64,000 nucleotides of DNA from JAWXUU01 sp044426045. Lineage in GTDB: Bacteria; Bacillota; Clostridia; Christensenellales; CAMQZB01. The stretch covers positions 1 to 64,000 of the forward strand of contig JAWXUX010000011.1 of NCBI GenBank assembly GCA_044426045.1, in the 5' to 3' direction. The position numbers were made by a program, and so were the translations under genes. This document shows positions 17,591 through 26,277 of the stretch, piece by piece. The number at the start of each line of letters is the position of its first letter. Position 1 is the stretch's first letter. The notes under the pieces are model-generated. The model made no database searches, was not told the origin of the DNA, and saw only the letters and a program-made list of their open reading frames with translations.

Positions 17591-18075
17591 TGTTGTTTAT
17601 TTTTATATTCGTCTTTCACTTTTTGGATGATTTTTTCAGGCACTGCAAATGAGATATCGCCGTCAAATTTGAGCAGTTGACGGACAAAAGACGAGCTCAC
17701 ACATGTGAGGTTTGGACTTGCAGAAAGATAGACACACTCGAAATTTTCGTCGAGATGCTTATTCACTTGCTCCATTGAAACTTCATATTCAAAGTCGGTT
17801 GCGTTGCGAATTCCACGAACAACGGCGTTGATTTCGTTTTGTTTCACAAAGTCCACCGCTAGCCCTTCAAAAGACGATACAATAATTTTTTCGTCATGTT
17901 CAAATAGTGATTTTATGAAACCAAGGCGAGTTTCAAGTGGGAAAGCATATCTTTTTTCTGGATTTTCAAATATGCAGATATAAACTTTGTCAAACAGCTT
18001 TTCCGCCCTTTTGATTACTTCTTCGTGACCTTTTGTGATTGGGTCAAAACTTCCTGAAATCAGACATTTTCTCAT
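17584..18075 (-). CDS. coaD: Phosphopantetheine adenylyltransferase
   Basis: CoaD transfers AMP from ATP to 4'-phosphopantetheine, the penultimate step of coenzyme A synthesis. The 163-residue protein has the nucleotidyltransferase signature GSFDPITKGHEEVIKRA (with the GH of HxGH), VVRGIRNATDFEYEVSMEQVN, and the C-terminal SSSFVRQLLKFDGD, where SSS matches the ISSS motif. Its place after rsmD is conserved in Bacillota. GGAGAGCGAA precedes the ATG. Confidence 0.97.
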   Translation of the reverse strand: MRKCLISGSFDPITKGHEEVIKRAEKLFDKVYICIFENPEKRYAFPLETRLGFIKSLFEHDEKIIVSSFEGLAVDFVKQNEINAVVRGIRNATDFEYEVSMEQVNKHLDENFECVYLSASPNLTCVSSSFVRQLLKFDGDISFAVPEKIIQKVKDEYKNKQHQ

Positions 18076-18107
18076 TTCGCTCTCCTTATATTTCTTGGAA
18101 TATTCCT

Positions 18108-18689
18108 TTATTCTTCTTCGCTCACTTCTTCGCTTTCTTCTTCGCGTTTATATTCAAAGAAAGAAAACACTGCTTTGCCGTATCTTCTTGTGTCAAATTC
18201 AACGAGGTTTTCAAGGTTGATGTTGTGCTTTTCACCTTCGGCATATTCATAAATCACCATGCCGTTTTCAGTTATCAACTTGTTTTTATCGATGATTTCC
18301 ACTGCGTCCACGCCAAGTTTTGTTTTATATGGTGGGTCAAGGAAAATCACGTTGAATTTTTCCTTTCTTGTGATAAATCTGTTCAATCCAAAAAGTGCTG
18401 GCGTCAGCAACACTTCCGCTTCGATATTCAAAAGTTTCAAGTTTGCTTTCACAAGGTCGCACGAAAATTTTTCCTTGTCGCAAAAAACAACCCTGCCCGC
18501 GCCCCTTGAAAGTGCTTCAATACCAACGCTTCCGCTTCCCGCAAAAAGATCGAGGAAACTCATGCCGTTGACGTCGTTTTGCAAGATTGAAAAAATTGCT
18601 TCTTTTGCCCTGTCGCTTGTTGGGCGGATATCTTTACCTTTGAATTCGTGGAGAATTCTTCCACGATGTTTACCACTGATTACTCTCAT
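18108..18689 (-). CDS. rsmD: 16S rRNA (guanine-966 N2)-methyltransferase RsmD
   Basis: RsmD methylates G966 of 16S rRNA. The 193-residue SAM-dependent enzyme starts MRVISGKHRGR, has RPTSDRAKEAIFSIL, the SAM-binding stretch FLDLFAGSGSVGIEALSRGA and the catalytic motif FLDPPYK. The last residues form an unusual glutamate-rich tail (EEESEEVSEEE). Its ATG overlaps the stop of the upstream cyclo-ligase gene (ATGA), so translation is coupled. Confidence 0.95.
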   Translation of the reverse strand: MRVISGKHRGRILHEFKGKDIRPTSDRAKEAIFSILQNDVNGMSFLDLFAGSGSVGIEALSRGAGRVVFCDKEKFSCDLVKANLKLLNIEAEVLLTPALFGLNRFITRKEKFNVIFLDPPYKTKLGVDAVEIIDKNKLITENGMVIYEYAEGEKHNINLENLVEFDTRRYGKAVFSFFEYKREEESEEVSEEE

Positions 18690-19234
18690 GCTTGTCCTTT
18701 TTTATGGATGTTTCCATAGATGTTTTTTTCTGTTATTATTATGTCCATTGGAATGTCAAATTTGTCGGGGTCGATTGTTTCAACCATTAAATTTTCATAT
18801 GTTATTCCAATTTTTATTCCTTTAAAATTTTGCAAAAATACGTCATAAAACCCCTTGCCAAAGCCAATTCGTTGCATGTTTTTTGAAAACGCAACCCCTG
18901 GAATAAGGCAAATATCGATTTTTTCCTTTTCGATTTCTCCGCACGTTGGCTCGTAAATGCCAAACGCACCGATTTGGAAATTTTCCGATTTTGCGACAAC
19001 GATGCCATTTTCAATAACGGGATAAAAAACCTTGCTTGAAATGTGATTTTCAAGATTATCAAGGTTTATTTCGCCACGAATTGATTTATATGACATCACT
19101 GTTTTTTCTTTTATTTCGGGATAGTGCGATAAAAGATTTTGTATCACTTCACCGCTTTTTTCTGCAATATAGTCAGCGGGAAAACCATCTCTTGCTTTTT
19201 TTGCGAAATTTCTTATTTCAGATTTAGTCTTGAT
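18686..19234 (-). CDS. 5-formyltetrahydrofolate cyclo-ligase, unusual start
   Basis: The enzyme converts 5-formyl-THF to 5,10-methenyl-THF with ATP. From the Lys after the proposed start, the reading frame shows the family pattern KSEIRNFAKKARDGF, SYKSIRGEINLDNL, LIPGVAFSKNMQRIGFGKGFYDVFL, with the GKGFYD ATP/folate motif. The first ATG/GTG/TTG codon in frame is GTG at 19147, which would remove 29 family-like residues. The frame is open from a TGA just upstream of 19234 and contains no canonical start there; ATC at 19234 or ATA further in are the only near-cognate options. The gene overlaps the alr stop. Start uncertain; a base error is possible. Confidence 0.8.
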   Translation of the reverse strand: MKTKSEIRNFAKKARDGFPADYIAEKSGEVIQNLLSHYPEIKEKTVMSYKSIRGEINLDNLENHISSKVFYPVIENGIVVAKSENFQIGAFGIYEPTCGEIEKEKIDICLIPGVAFSKNMQRIGFGKGFYDVFLQNFKGIKIGITYENLMVETIDPDKFDIPMDIIITEKNIYGNIHKKGQA

Positions 19235-20267
19235 ACTCCCTCACCACCCGTTCTGATATTTGCGTTAGTGCTTCATATGGGATTGTTTTTATTTTATCTG
19301 CATACTGCATAAGCGATAAATTTTCCGAGAAAATCTCCACACTGTCACCAGCTTCGCACTTAACATCCGAAACGTCGGCAAAAAAACAGTCCATGCACAC
19401 GCTTCCAACGATTTTGCACATTAATCCATTGATTATAACACATCCACCGTTTCTTATCAACCGATTTACGCCGTCTGCGTAGCCTCCGCGGATAATTGCG
19501 ACCTTTATTTTATCTTTTGCCATAAAATAATCGCCATATCCAACATATTCATCGGCATTCACATTTTGAAATGCGACGATTTCACTTTTGAAAGCAACCG
19601 ATTGTTGAAAAACATTGTCACCGCCCGTGCCAATGAGGTCGATTCCCACACGCACCATGTCGAGGTGAAAATCATGACCAAGACTTGTGCCGTATGATGC
19701 AGCGATGTGTTTTGTTGTGTTCACATTCTTTGTCATATCCAAAAATTTATCTTTTTGGAATGTTGCAAATTCTTTGTCACGCCCTGAAAGGTGGGAAAAA
19801 ACGCCCGCGATGGCGAGATTTTTGTTGCTTTCAACTTCGTTTAGCATTGAATGAAACACTGACTTTTCATTGACGCCATATCGATTCATTCCGCTGTTGA
19901 TTTTGATTTGAACGCACGCCTTCTTGCCTGCTTTTTTTGCGTGGTAGGCGATGTCTTTAAGCTGAGACTCGGCAAAAACAGTCAGCATTATATCTTCTTT
20001 TATGCTCTCTTGTAAAAACTCGTTTTCAAATGGCGAGAGTTGCAAAATTGGCTTTTTTATCCCAAGCTCGCGAAGTTTTAACCCTTCACGAGAAAAAGCG
20101 ACAGCAAAACAATCCACGTTGTTTTCTGTCGCTTTAGAAATTTTTTCGGCACCAAGGCCATACGCATTTGCTTTCACAACTGCGCACAGCTTTGTCCCTT
20201 TTTTCAAATTTGATTTAATCTTTGAGATGTTTGCATTGTATTTTTTTGTGTCGACACAAAGTTTCAT
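19224..20267 (-). CDS. alr: Alanine racemase
   Basis: Alr interconverts L- and D-alanine with PLP, supplying D-alanine for peptidoglycan. Seen: VVKANAYGLG with the PLP lysine near residue 34, IKINSGMNRYG, VGYGDYF, GGYADGVNR and VGSVCMDCFFADV. The 347-residue length is somewhat short for the family, but all main motifs are present. I chose the ATG at 20267 with AGGAGG eight bases upstream. It follows the ACT-domain gene by 26 bp and overlaps the cyclo-ligase frame. Confidence 0.94.
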   Translation of the reverse strand: MKLCVDTKKYNANISKIKSNLKKGTKLCAVVKANAYGLGAEKISKATENNVDCFAVAFSREGLKLRELGIKKPILQLSPFENEFLQESIKEDIMLTVFAESQLKDIAYHAKKAGKKACVQIKINSGMNRYGVNEKSVFHSMLNEVESNKNLAIAGVFSHLSGRDKEFATFQKDKFLDMTKNVNTTKHIAASYGTSLGHDFHLDMVRVGIDLIGTGGDNVFQQSVAFKSEIVAFQNVNADEYVGYGDYFMAKDKIKVAIIRGGYADGVNRLIRNGGCVIINGLMCKIVGSVCMDCFFADVSDVKCEAGDSVEIFSENLSLMQYADKIKTIPYEALTQISERVVREYQD

Positions 20268-20292
20268 CAAAAATTCCTCCTGAAATTCCCCT

Positions 20293-20709
20293 TTAGAAAA
20301 TCTCCGTAATTAAGTTTGCTCCGCTTTCTTTCAAAATTTCGATAACTGCGTTTGCGTTTTCAACTTTTATCAAGATAAGTGCTGCATTTTTTTCTGTTCT
20401 TGCGATTGAATAAAGATATTCCACATTTATTCCACATTCTTGGATTTCGAGAAGTGTTTGTGAAAGTCCGTTTGGTCTATCATCAACTGCGATACCAACA
20501 AGTTGCGTTCTTGAAGCTGTGAAACCTGCTTCTTTGATAACGGCAATCGCTTTATCGTTTTGGTTTGTGATGATTCTCACGATACCAAATTCAGCTGTGT
20601 CGGCAATTGTCATCATTGTGAGGTCAATTCCCGCATCGCCTAGTGCTTTTGTTAGCGTGTATAGTCTGCCTGTTTTATTTTCCATAAAAACTGAAATTTG
20701 TTCAATCAT
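20293..20709 (-). CDS. Tandem ACT-domain protein
   Basis: A 138-residue protein made of two ACT domains (about 1-70 and 71-138), each with the beta-alpha-beta-beta-alpha-beta pattern: ISVFMENKTGRLYTLTKALGDAGIDL and VDDRPNGLSQTLLEIQECGINVEYL. ACT domains bind amino acids. Genes of this type are often next to phenylacetate-CoA ligase and iorAB, and this one lies downstream of paaK, so it may sense aromatic amino acids (inference). It has its own promoter but could also be part of the paaK transcript. Confidence 0.85.
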   Translation of the reverse strand: MIEQISVFMENKTGRLYTLTKALGDAGIDLTMMTIADTAEFGIVRIITNQNDKAIAVIKEAGFTASRTQLVGIAVDDRPNGLSQTLLEIQECGINVEYLYSIARTEKNAALILIKVENANAVIEILKESGANLITEIF

Positions 20710-20755
20710 TTTTATTCCTCCTAGATTTTATGTTAATTTTTTATTTATTGTTACC

Positions 20756-20784
20756 ATTTTATAACAAAAACCCCGTTTTGTCAA
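20756..20784 (-). promoter_or_regulatory. Promoter for the ACT-alr operon
   Basis: Minus strand TTGACA (20779-20784), 17-bp spacer, TAAAAT (20756-20761), placed directly after the stop of the upstream paaK gene. Confidence 0.65.
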
Positions 20785-20786
20785 GA

Positions 20787-22094
20787 TTAACCTTTTGCGC
20801 GTTGGTCGATAACTCTTTTTGCCTTGCCTTCACTTCTTGGGATTGTGCCCGGTTCAACCAAAGTGATTTTTGCTTTGATATTGAGAATTGAATTAAGGTC
20901 GTTTTGCAATTTTTTCTTGATATCTTCGAGTTTTCTCACTTCGTCTGAGAAGAGTTTCTCAGTCATTTCAACTTGAACTTCCATTTCGTCAAGAGTACCT
21001 TCACGAGTGATCACGAGTTGATAGTGTGGCGCAACTTCGTCCATATCCATAAGAACGCTTTCGATTTGTGATGGGAACACGTTGATACCACGAATGATAA
21101 GCATATCGTCGGTTCTGCCCACAATACGGCTCATTCTGACAGTTGTTCTTCCGCAAGCACAAGGAGTTGAATCAATTGAAGAGATGTCGCGAGTTCTGTA
21201 ACGAAGAAGTGGCATACCTGTTTTTGTGATTGTTGTGAAAACAAGTTCCCCTTTTGTGCCGTCAGGCACGCGTTCGAATGTTTCGGGATCAACAATTTCA
21301 GGATAGAAGTGGTCGTCTTGCACGTGGGCACCGCAGTGGTGCATACAGTCGATTGAAACGCCTGGCCCGATGATTTCTGAAAGTCCATATATATCCATTG
21401 CATCGATTCCAAGTTTAGATTCGAGGGTGTTTTTGATTTCTTCACTCCATGGTTCTGCCCCGAAAAGACCGCCTTGAAGTTTCAAATCTTTTTTAGGGTC
21501 AAGACCCATTTTTTCCATTTCTTCAGTGAGATACACCATATATGATGGAGTGCAACAAACAAAGTTTGCTTCGAAGTCTTGCATCAACATGATTTGACGT
21601 TTTGTGTTACCACTTGATGCTGGAACTGTCGCACAGCCGAGTTTTTCCGCGCCATAATGTGCGCCAAGACCACCTGTGAAAAGTCCGTAGCCATAGGCAA
21701 CGTGAACTGTTGAATCCTTTGTTGCACCCGCTGATGCGAGGGCACGAGCCACAACTTCGCTCCAAATATCGATATCAACTTGAGAATAGCCAACTACTGT
21801 TGGTTTGCCCGTTGTTCCGCTTGATGCGTGAAGGCGAATGATTTCTGATTTTGGCTGAGCAAGAAGACCAAACGGATAGTTATCGCGGAGGTCTTGTTTT
21901 GTTGTGAATGGGATTTTGACGATATCGTCGATTGAATTGATATCATCTGGTGTTATTCCCGCTTCATCGAATTTCTTTTTGTAGAATGGAACGTTGTTAT
22001 AGCAAAGTTCGCAAACCCTTTTTAGTTCTTTTGACTGAAATGCATGCTTTTCTTCTGGTGACATGCACTCTCTTTCTGGATTAAAAATCCCCAT
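20787..22094 (-). CDS. paaK: Phenylacetate-CoA ligase family enzyme (copy 1)
   Basis: An AMP-forming acyl-CoA ligase of the PaaK family, 435 residues, that activates aryl acids such as phenylacetate with ATP and CoA. Seen: phosphate-binding LHASSGTTGKPTVVGYS, YGLSEIIGPGVS, RYRTRDISSI, and a C-terminal AMP-binding domain with GRTDDMLIIRGINVFPSQIE. It is separated from iorB only by the M2-b element. In anaerobes, PaaK plus IorAB handle arylpyruvate-derived acids: IorAB makes aryl-acetyl-CoA, and PaaK can recover ATP or activate the acids. The close paralog at 24745 suggests different substrates or duplication. Confidence 0.92.
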   Translation of the reverse strand: MGIFNPERECMSPEEKHAFQSKELKRVCELCYNNVPFYKKKFDEAGITPDDINSIDDIVKIPFTTKQDLRDNYPFGLLAQPKSEIIRLHASSGTTGKPTVVGYSQVDIDIWSEVVARALASAGATKDSTVHVAYGYGLFTGGLGAHYGAEKLGCATVPASSGNTKRQIMLMQDFEANFVCCTPSYMVYLTEEMEKMGLDPKKDLKLQGGLFGAEPWSEEIKNTLESKLGIDAMDIYGLSEIIGPGVSIDCMHHCGAHVQDDHFYPEIVDPETFERVPDGTKGELVFTTITKTGMPLLRYRTRDISSIDSTPCACGRTTVRMSRIVGRTDDMLIIRGINVFPSQIESVLMDMDEVAPHYQLVITREGTLDEMEVQVEMTEKLFSDEVRKLEDIKKKLQNDLNSILNIKAKITLVEPGTIPRSEGKAKRVIDQRAKG

Positions 22095-22125
22095 CTTTTT
22101 TCTCCTTTTCCCTTATTGTTTTTAT

Positions 22126-22284
22126 GGGAACTTCTAAAAACTCTTAACGCAAATCTTAATTCCCAAAAAAGGCTTGATTTTCTGCAAAATTTCTCGAAAT
22201 ATACCCGATATTACTTCGAAATATTGCAAAAAATACGCACTTTTTTTGAAATCAATCTTTGGTCAATACTTTTTAGAAGTGCCC
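22126..22284 (-). mobile_element. M2-b: MITE-like element inside the ior-paaK operon
   Basis: 159 bp with ends GGGAACTTCTAAAAA and TTTTTAGAAGTGCCC (one mismatch), flanked by TTAT on both sides (22122-22125 and 22285-22288). It is the same family as M2-a in inverse orientation, with a shorter centre. It lies in the gap between iorB and paaK copy 1. Confidence 0.85.
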
Positions 22285-22314
22285 TTATGATTTAAAAATA
22301 TTTTTATAAATACC

Positions 22315-22884
22315 TTATTGATTATATCCAAGCATGAAAGCTTTTTCGTTCACTTCGTAAATTTTTGGTTTCACGAGGTTTTTGATTGCTTCAAGCATTG
22401 TTTCTTTGTCAAGTTCAAGCGATTTTGTTAGTGCACCAATCATGACTGTGTTTGCAGTTAGTTCGTTGCCCGCTTGTTTTGCAAGGCTGAATGCGTCGAT
22501 TTCGATTGCGTTTGGTGTCACGCTTGCAATTTGAGCTTCGATATCTGCTGGATATACTGCAGTTCCTGAAACCACTGTCATAGGCATGATTTTTTGTGAG
22601 TTATATAAAATTACGCCGTTATCTTTCAAGATTTCAGAATATCTCATAGCTTCCAAAGTTTCAAAGCTCATGATGATATCAGCTTGTTTTGTAAAAAGGA
22701 TTGGCGAGTTGATTTTTTCGCCGATTTTCACATATGTAACTACGCTTCCGCCACGTTGGCTCATGCCGTGAACTTCGGAAAGTTTCGCGTCCATGTTTTT
22801 GAGAAGTGCGTATTCGCCCAAAATTTTTGATGCAAGAAGTGTGCCTTGACCGCCTACTCCGCAAATAAGAATGTTATAGTTCAT
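22315..22884 (-). CDS. iorB: Indolepyruvate ferredoxin oxidoreductase beta subunit
   Basis: IorB is the gamma-domain type partner of IorA in the oxidative decarboxylation of aryl pyruvates to aryl-acetyl-CoA with ferredoxin reduction. At 189 residues it starts MNYNILICGVGGQGTLLASKILGEYA and has SEVHGMSQRGGSVVTYV, both typical of the pyruvate-ferredoxin-oxidoreductase gamma domain. I chose ATG 22884: it follows AAAGGAGGCGTGAT and lies just after the iorA stop; the longer frame begins inside iorA. Confidence 0.95.
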   Translation of the reverse strand: MNYNILICGVGGQGTLLASKILGEYALLKNMDAKLSEVHGMSQRGGSVVTYVKIGEKINSPILFTKQADIIMSFETLEAMRYSEILKDNGVILYNSQKIMPMTVVSGTAVYPADIEAQIASVTPNAIEIDAFSLAKQAGNELTANTVMIGALTKSLELDKETMLEAIKNLVKPKIYEVNEKAFMLGYNQ

Positions 22885-22885
22885 A

Positions 22886-24607
22886 TCACGCCTCCTTTGA
22901 AATGCAGTTAAATTTGCAAAGCGCTGTGCAAACGCCACAACCTTTACAAGTTGCTCCGTCGATAACCACTTTACCGTTTTGAACTGAGATTGATGGGCAA
23001 CCGATTGTCATGCATGCTTTACAGTTTTTGCAAGTTTCGGCGTTTATCACATATTTGAATTTTGGCACGCCCGGAAGAAGCACGCAAGGGCGTTTTGCAA
23101 TGATAACTTTCACGCCATCCATTGCTTGGAATTTAAGAAGCAATGCTTCAAATGCGTTGATATCATAGGCATCAACTGCTTCGACAGCTTGAACTTTGCA
23201 CGCTTTTGCGATTTCCATATAGTCAACTTTTGTTGTTTCTTGCATTTTGATTGTTTTGCCAGTGCCGGGGTGTTGTTGATGACCTGTCATGCCGGTTGTT
23301 GAGTTGTCAAGGATGATAACAATGCCCTCGCCTTTGTTATACACTGCGTTTGCAAGCCCTGTGATACCTGAGTGCATGAAAGTTGAATCGCCGATAACTG
23401 CGGCTGTTTTTTTGGCAAATTCAATACCGCGAGCCTTATGAAAGCCCATTGCCATACCGATTGAAGCGCCCATGCAAACAACTGCGTCGATTGCAAGAAG
23501 TGGAGCTGATGCACCAAGAGTGTAGCAGCCGATATCCCCCGTCACGTTGAATTTGTGTTTTTTGAGGATGTGGAAAATGCCACGGTGAGGACAACCCGCA
23601 CACATAACTGGTGGGCGAATTGGAAGGTTTGCTGGCATCGCTTCAGTTTTCACGCCAAGGATTTTTTCTTTGATGATATCTTCGGAAATTTCCCCTTGAA
23701 GGGAGAACAAGTTTTTGCCTTCGCAAACGATACCTCTTGCTTTCATTCCGTCTTCGATATATGGTTCAAGTTCTTCGATAACAACAACTCGTTCCACTTT
23801 TGAAGCGAATTCTTTCAATTTGTCGATTGGGAGTGGGTAAACCATGCCAATTTTGAAAATTGACGCTTCTGGCAACACTTCTTTTGCATATTGATACACA
23901 GCACCCGTGCAGACAACGCCGAGTTTTTCTGATTTGATGTCATAGAAGTTGAGCTCGGTTTCATTTGAGAATTTTGTTAGAGCCTCGTCGCGTTTTTCAA
24001 CCACGATATGTCTGCCTTTTGCCATTGCTGGCACCATGACATATTTTGGGATGTCTTTTTTATATTCTTTCACTGGGACTTCTTTAATCTCGCCAAGCTG
24101 AACAATACTTCTTGAATGGGCAACGCGTGTTGTCATTCTTAAAAATACTGGAGTGTCGAATGCTTCGGAAATTTCAAAGGCTTTTCCAACGAAATCTTTA
24201 GATTCTTGTGAATCTGATGGTTCAAGCATTGGGATGTGGGCACTTCTTGCATAAAATCTTGAGTCTTGCTCGTTTTGTGAAGAGTGCATTCCTGGATCGT
24301 CGGCAACAGCAACAATAAGCCCCGCGTTGATACCAGTGTAGCTTGCAGTGAAAACGCAATCGGCTGCCACGTTGAGCCCAACGTGTTTCATGCTGACAAT
24401 CGTTCTTGCACCCGCAATGGCAGAGCCATAGGCAACTTCTGCTGCTACTTTTTCATTTGGTGACCATTCGGCATAAACGCCGTCGTATGTTGCGATTTCT
24501 TCAGTGATTTCCGTTGATGGAGTTCCTGGATAAGCCGTAGCTACCCTTCCGCCCGCTTCAACAAATCCCCTTGCAACCGCAGAGTTTCCTAGTAGTATTT
24601 TTTTCAT
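22886..24607 (-). CDS. iorA: Indolepyruvate ferredoxin oxidoreductase alpha subunit
   Basis: The 573-residue catalytic subunit uses thiamine diphosphate to decarboxylate indolepyruvate and related aryl pyruvates from transamination of Trp, Phe and Tyr. Order: pyrimidine-binding domain (GNSAVARGFVEAGGRVATAYPGTPSTEITE), core domain, TPP-binding domain (GDIGCYTLG, GDSTFMHSGITGLANAVYN), and a C-terminal pair of [4Fe-4S] motifs (CKNCKACMTIGCP and CKGCGVCTALCKFNC). The first ferredoxin-type motif is shorter than the second in spacing. It is cytoplasmic and partners with IorB. Confidence 0.96.
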   Translation of the reverse strand: MKKILLGNSAVARGFVEAGGRVATAYPGTPSTEITEEIATYDGVYAEWSPNEKVAAEVAYGSAIAGARTIVSMKHVGLNVAADCVFTASYTGINAGLIVAVADDPGMHSSQNEQDSRFYARSAHIPMLEPSDSQESKDFVGKAFEISEAFDTPVFLRMTTRVAHSRSIVQLGEIKEVPVKEYKKDIPKYVMVPAMAKGRHIVVEKRDEALTKFSNETELNFYDIKSEKLGVVCTGAVYQYAKEVLPEASIFKIGMVYPLPIDKLKEFASKVERVVVIEELEPYIEDGMKARGIVCEGKNLFSLQGEISEDIIKEKILGVKTEAMPANLPIRPPVMCAGCPHRGIFHILKKHKFNVTGDIGCYTLGASAPLLAIDAVVCMGASIGMAMGFHKARGIEFAKKTAAVIGDSTFMHSGITGLANAVYNKGEGIVIILDNSTTGMTGHQQHPGTGKTIKMQETTKVDYMEIAKACKVQAVEAVDAYDINAFEALLLKFQAMDGVKVIIAKRPCVLLPGVPKFKYVINAETCKNCKACMTIGCPSISVQNGKVVIDGATCKGCGVCTALCKFNCISKEA

Positions 24608-24653
24608 ATCTTTCCTCTTTGTAATTTTATTTCATCTTTTATATTAATGGATA

Positions 24654-24732
24654 GCAAAGGAGCTTTGCTCCGCATGCCTACCACAATTTTTAATTTTTAA
24701 TTGAAATAAATAAAAATCACAGATTTTTATTT
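24654..24732 (+). repeat. HFP10: partial element, right arm only
   Basis: A GGAGC-TTT-GCTCC hairpin is followed by GCATGCCTACCACAA, which matches the right core of the HFP family, then two units of a different heptamer, ATTTTTA. After that, AAATAAAAATC (24708-24718), ACA and GATTTTTATTT (24722-24732) form a perfect hairpin. No left arm was found. It sits 12 bp upstream of the paaK copy 2 stop codon. Confidence 0.6.
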
Positions 24733-24744
24733 GTTTCGTAGATT

Positions 24745-26043
24745 TTATTTGTTTCTCATGTCATGAACACGTTGGGTTTTGCCTTCGTAGCGTTTGAGAG
24801 AGAATGGTTCAACGAGTTTCACGCCCACTTCAAGTCCCAAAACTTCTTTGATTTTGCCCGCGACATAATTTCTTAGCTGTTCAAGTTTTCCATATGATTC
24901 AAGCAAACTTTCGTCACGCATTTCTACGCTGACGGTGAGTTTATCAAGATAGTTTTCCCTTGTCACCAAGATTTCATAGTGGTTGCCGATTTCTTCGATG
25001 TTCATTAGCACTGCTTCGATTTGCGATGGGAACACATTCACGCCACGAATGATTAGCATATCATCTGTTCTGCCTTTGATTTTGCCCATACGCACAGATG
25101 TTCTGCCACATTTGCAAGGTTCAAAGTTTAGCGACGAGATGTCTTTTGTTCGGTATCTTAAAATTGGCATGCCTTGTTTTGAAAGTGCGGTGAACAAAAG
25201 TTCCCCTTCCTCACCTTCGTTTAACACTTTGTTTTCCGCAATGTTCACGATTTCAGGATAGAAATGGTCTTCATTGATGTGCATGCCACATCTGAGGTGG
25301 CAATCACCCGAAACACCCGGCCCGATGAGTTCAGTGAGACCGTAGTTATCCGTTGAAAGAATTCCTAGCGTTTGAGAAAGTTCGCGGTGCATTTCCTCGG
25401 TTGAAGCCTCCGCACCAAAAAGACCCAAACGAAGACGGAAATTTTCCATTGGAAGATTTTTATTTTTTATGCTTTCTGCGATATACATTGCATATGAAGG
25501 AGTTGCAACAAGTGCTGTCACGCCAAAATCTTCAAGCAGCATGATTTGCTTTGCAGTGTTACCTGATGATGCCGGAACAACTGATGCACCAATTTTTTCC
25601 CAACCCATATGAACCCCAAGCGCGCCTGTGAAAAGTCCATATCCAAAGGAAATTTGCACGATATCTTCATCATTACCGCCAACTGCTGTTATAAGCCTTG
25701 CCATGCAATCTGACCACATATCTAGGTCATAACGAGTGTAGCCGGCAACAATTGGTTTGCCCGTTGTTCCGCTTGATGCGTGAAGTCGCACGATTTCTTT
25801 TTGCGGAACGGCAAAAAGACCATATGGATAGTTTTCCCTTAGATCTTCTTTTGTTGTGTATGGAATCAAGCTGATATCTTTCAGCGTTTGTATATGTTTT
25901 GGTTTCAGACCGACAGAATCGAATTTTTGCGTGTACATTGGAACTTTGTCATAACAATAGTTGACCATATGTTTTAGTTTGTCAAGCTGCAAACTTTGCA
26001 TTGATTTTCTGTCCATCGTTTCAATATCTTTTTGAAAAAACAT
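24745..26043 (-). CDS. paaK: Phenylacetate-CoA ligase family enzyme (copy 2)
   Basis: A 432-residue PaaK-type AMP-forming ligase, clearly homologous to the product at 20787. Motifs: VRLHASSGTTGKPIVAGYT, DNYGLTELIGPGVSGDC, RYRTKDISSLNF, GRTDDMLIIRGVNVFPSQIE. It is the first gene of the paaK2-iorA-iorB-paaK1 series. The paralogs differ over most of their length, so this is not a recent duplication. Start: ATG after AAAGGGG. Confidence 0.92.
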   Translation of the reverse strand: MFFQKDIETMDRKSMQSLQLDKLKHMVNYCYDKVPMYTQKFDSVGLKPKHIQTLKDISLIPYTTKEDLRENYPYGLFAVPQKEIVRLHASSGTTGKPIVAGYTRYDLDMWSDCMARLITAVGGNDEDIVQISFGYGLFTGALGVHMGWEKIGASVVPASSGNTAKQIMLLEDFGVTALVATPSYAMYIAESIKNKNLPMENFRLRLGLFGAEASTEEMHRELSQTLGILSTDNYGLTELIGPGVSGDCHLRCGMHINEDHFYPEIVNIAENKVLNEGEEGELLFTALSKQGMPILRYRTKDISSLNFEPCKCGRTSVRMGKIKGRTDDMLIIRGVNVFPSQIEAVLMNIEEIGNHYEILVTRENYLDKLTVSVEMRDESLLESYGKLEQLRNYVAGKIKEVLGLEVGVKLVEPFSLKRYEGKTQRVHDMRNK

Positions 26044-26098
26044 TTTTTATACCCCTTTCTCAATTTATATCATTTTCAGCTCTTCACTGATATATAGC

Positions 26099-26128
26099 AT
26101 TGTATCATAGAAGCAAAGTCAAAAACAA
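26099..26128 (-). promoter_or_regulatory. Possible promoter for paaK2-iorAB
   Basis: Minus strand TTGTTT (26123-26128), 18-bp spacer, TACAAT (26099-26104), 55 bp before the start codon. The -35 box is weak. Confidence 0.35.
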
Positions 26129-26247
26129 GCGAAATATGGAGGATTTGGATATTAAATTTCCCTTTTCGTGATTTTTATTTTTTAAGGGCATTTACATAAA
26201 GTCCTTTGAGGGATTTAAACCTTTGGGTTTTTTGGGTTTTTTATATG

Positions 26248-26277
26248 AAAAAATGGCAGAATTCTCCGCCATTTTTT
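26248..26277 (-). terminator. Intrinsic terminator after pyrB
   Basis: An AAAAATGGC...GCCATTTTTT stem with a loop of about 10 nt at the end of the pyr operon, with T-runs on both strands, so it can stop transcription either way. Confidence 0.75.

Noticed and set aside
18259..18825. 188-residue plus-strand frame opposite rsmD and the cyclo-ligase gene
   Set aside because: Shadow of two well-supported genes; no ribosome binding site.
26180..26210. TTTAAGGGCATTTACA as another solo M2 end
   Set aside because: Only the first seven bases match; could be chance.
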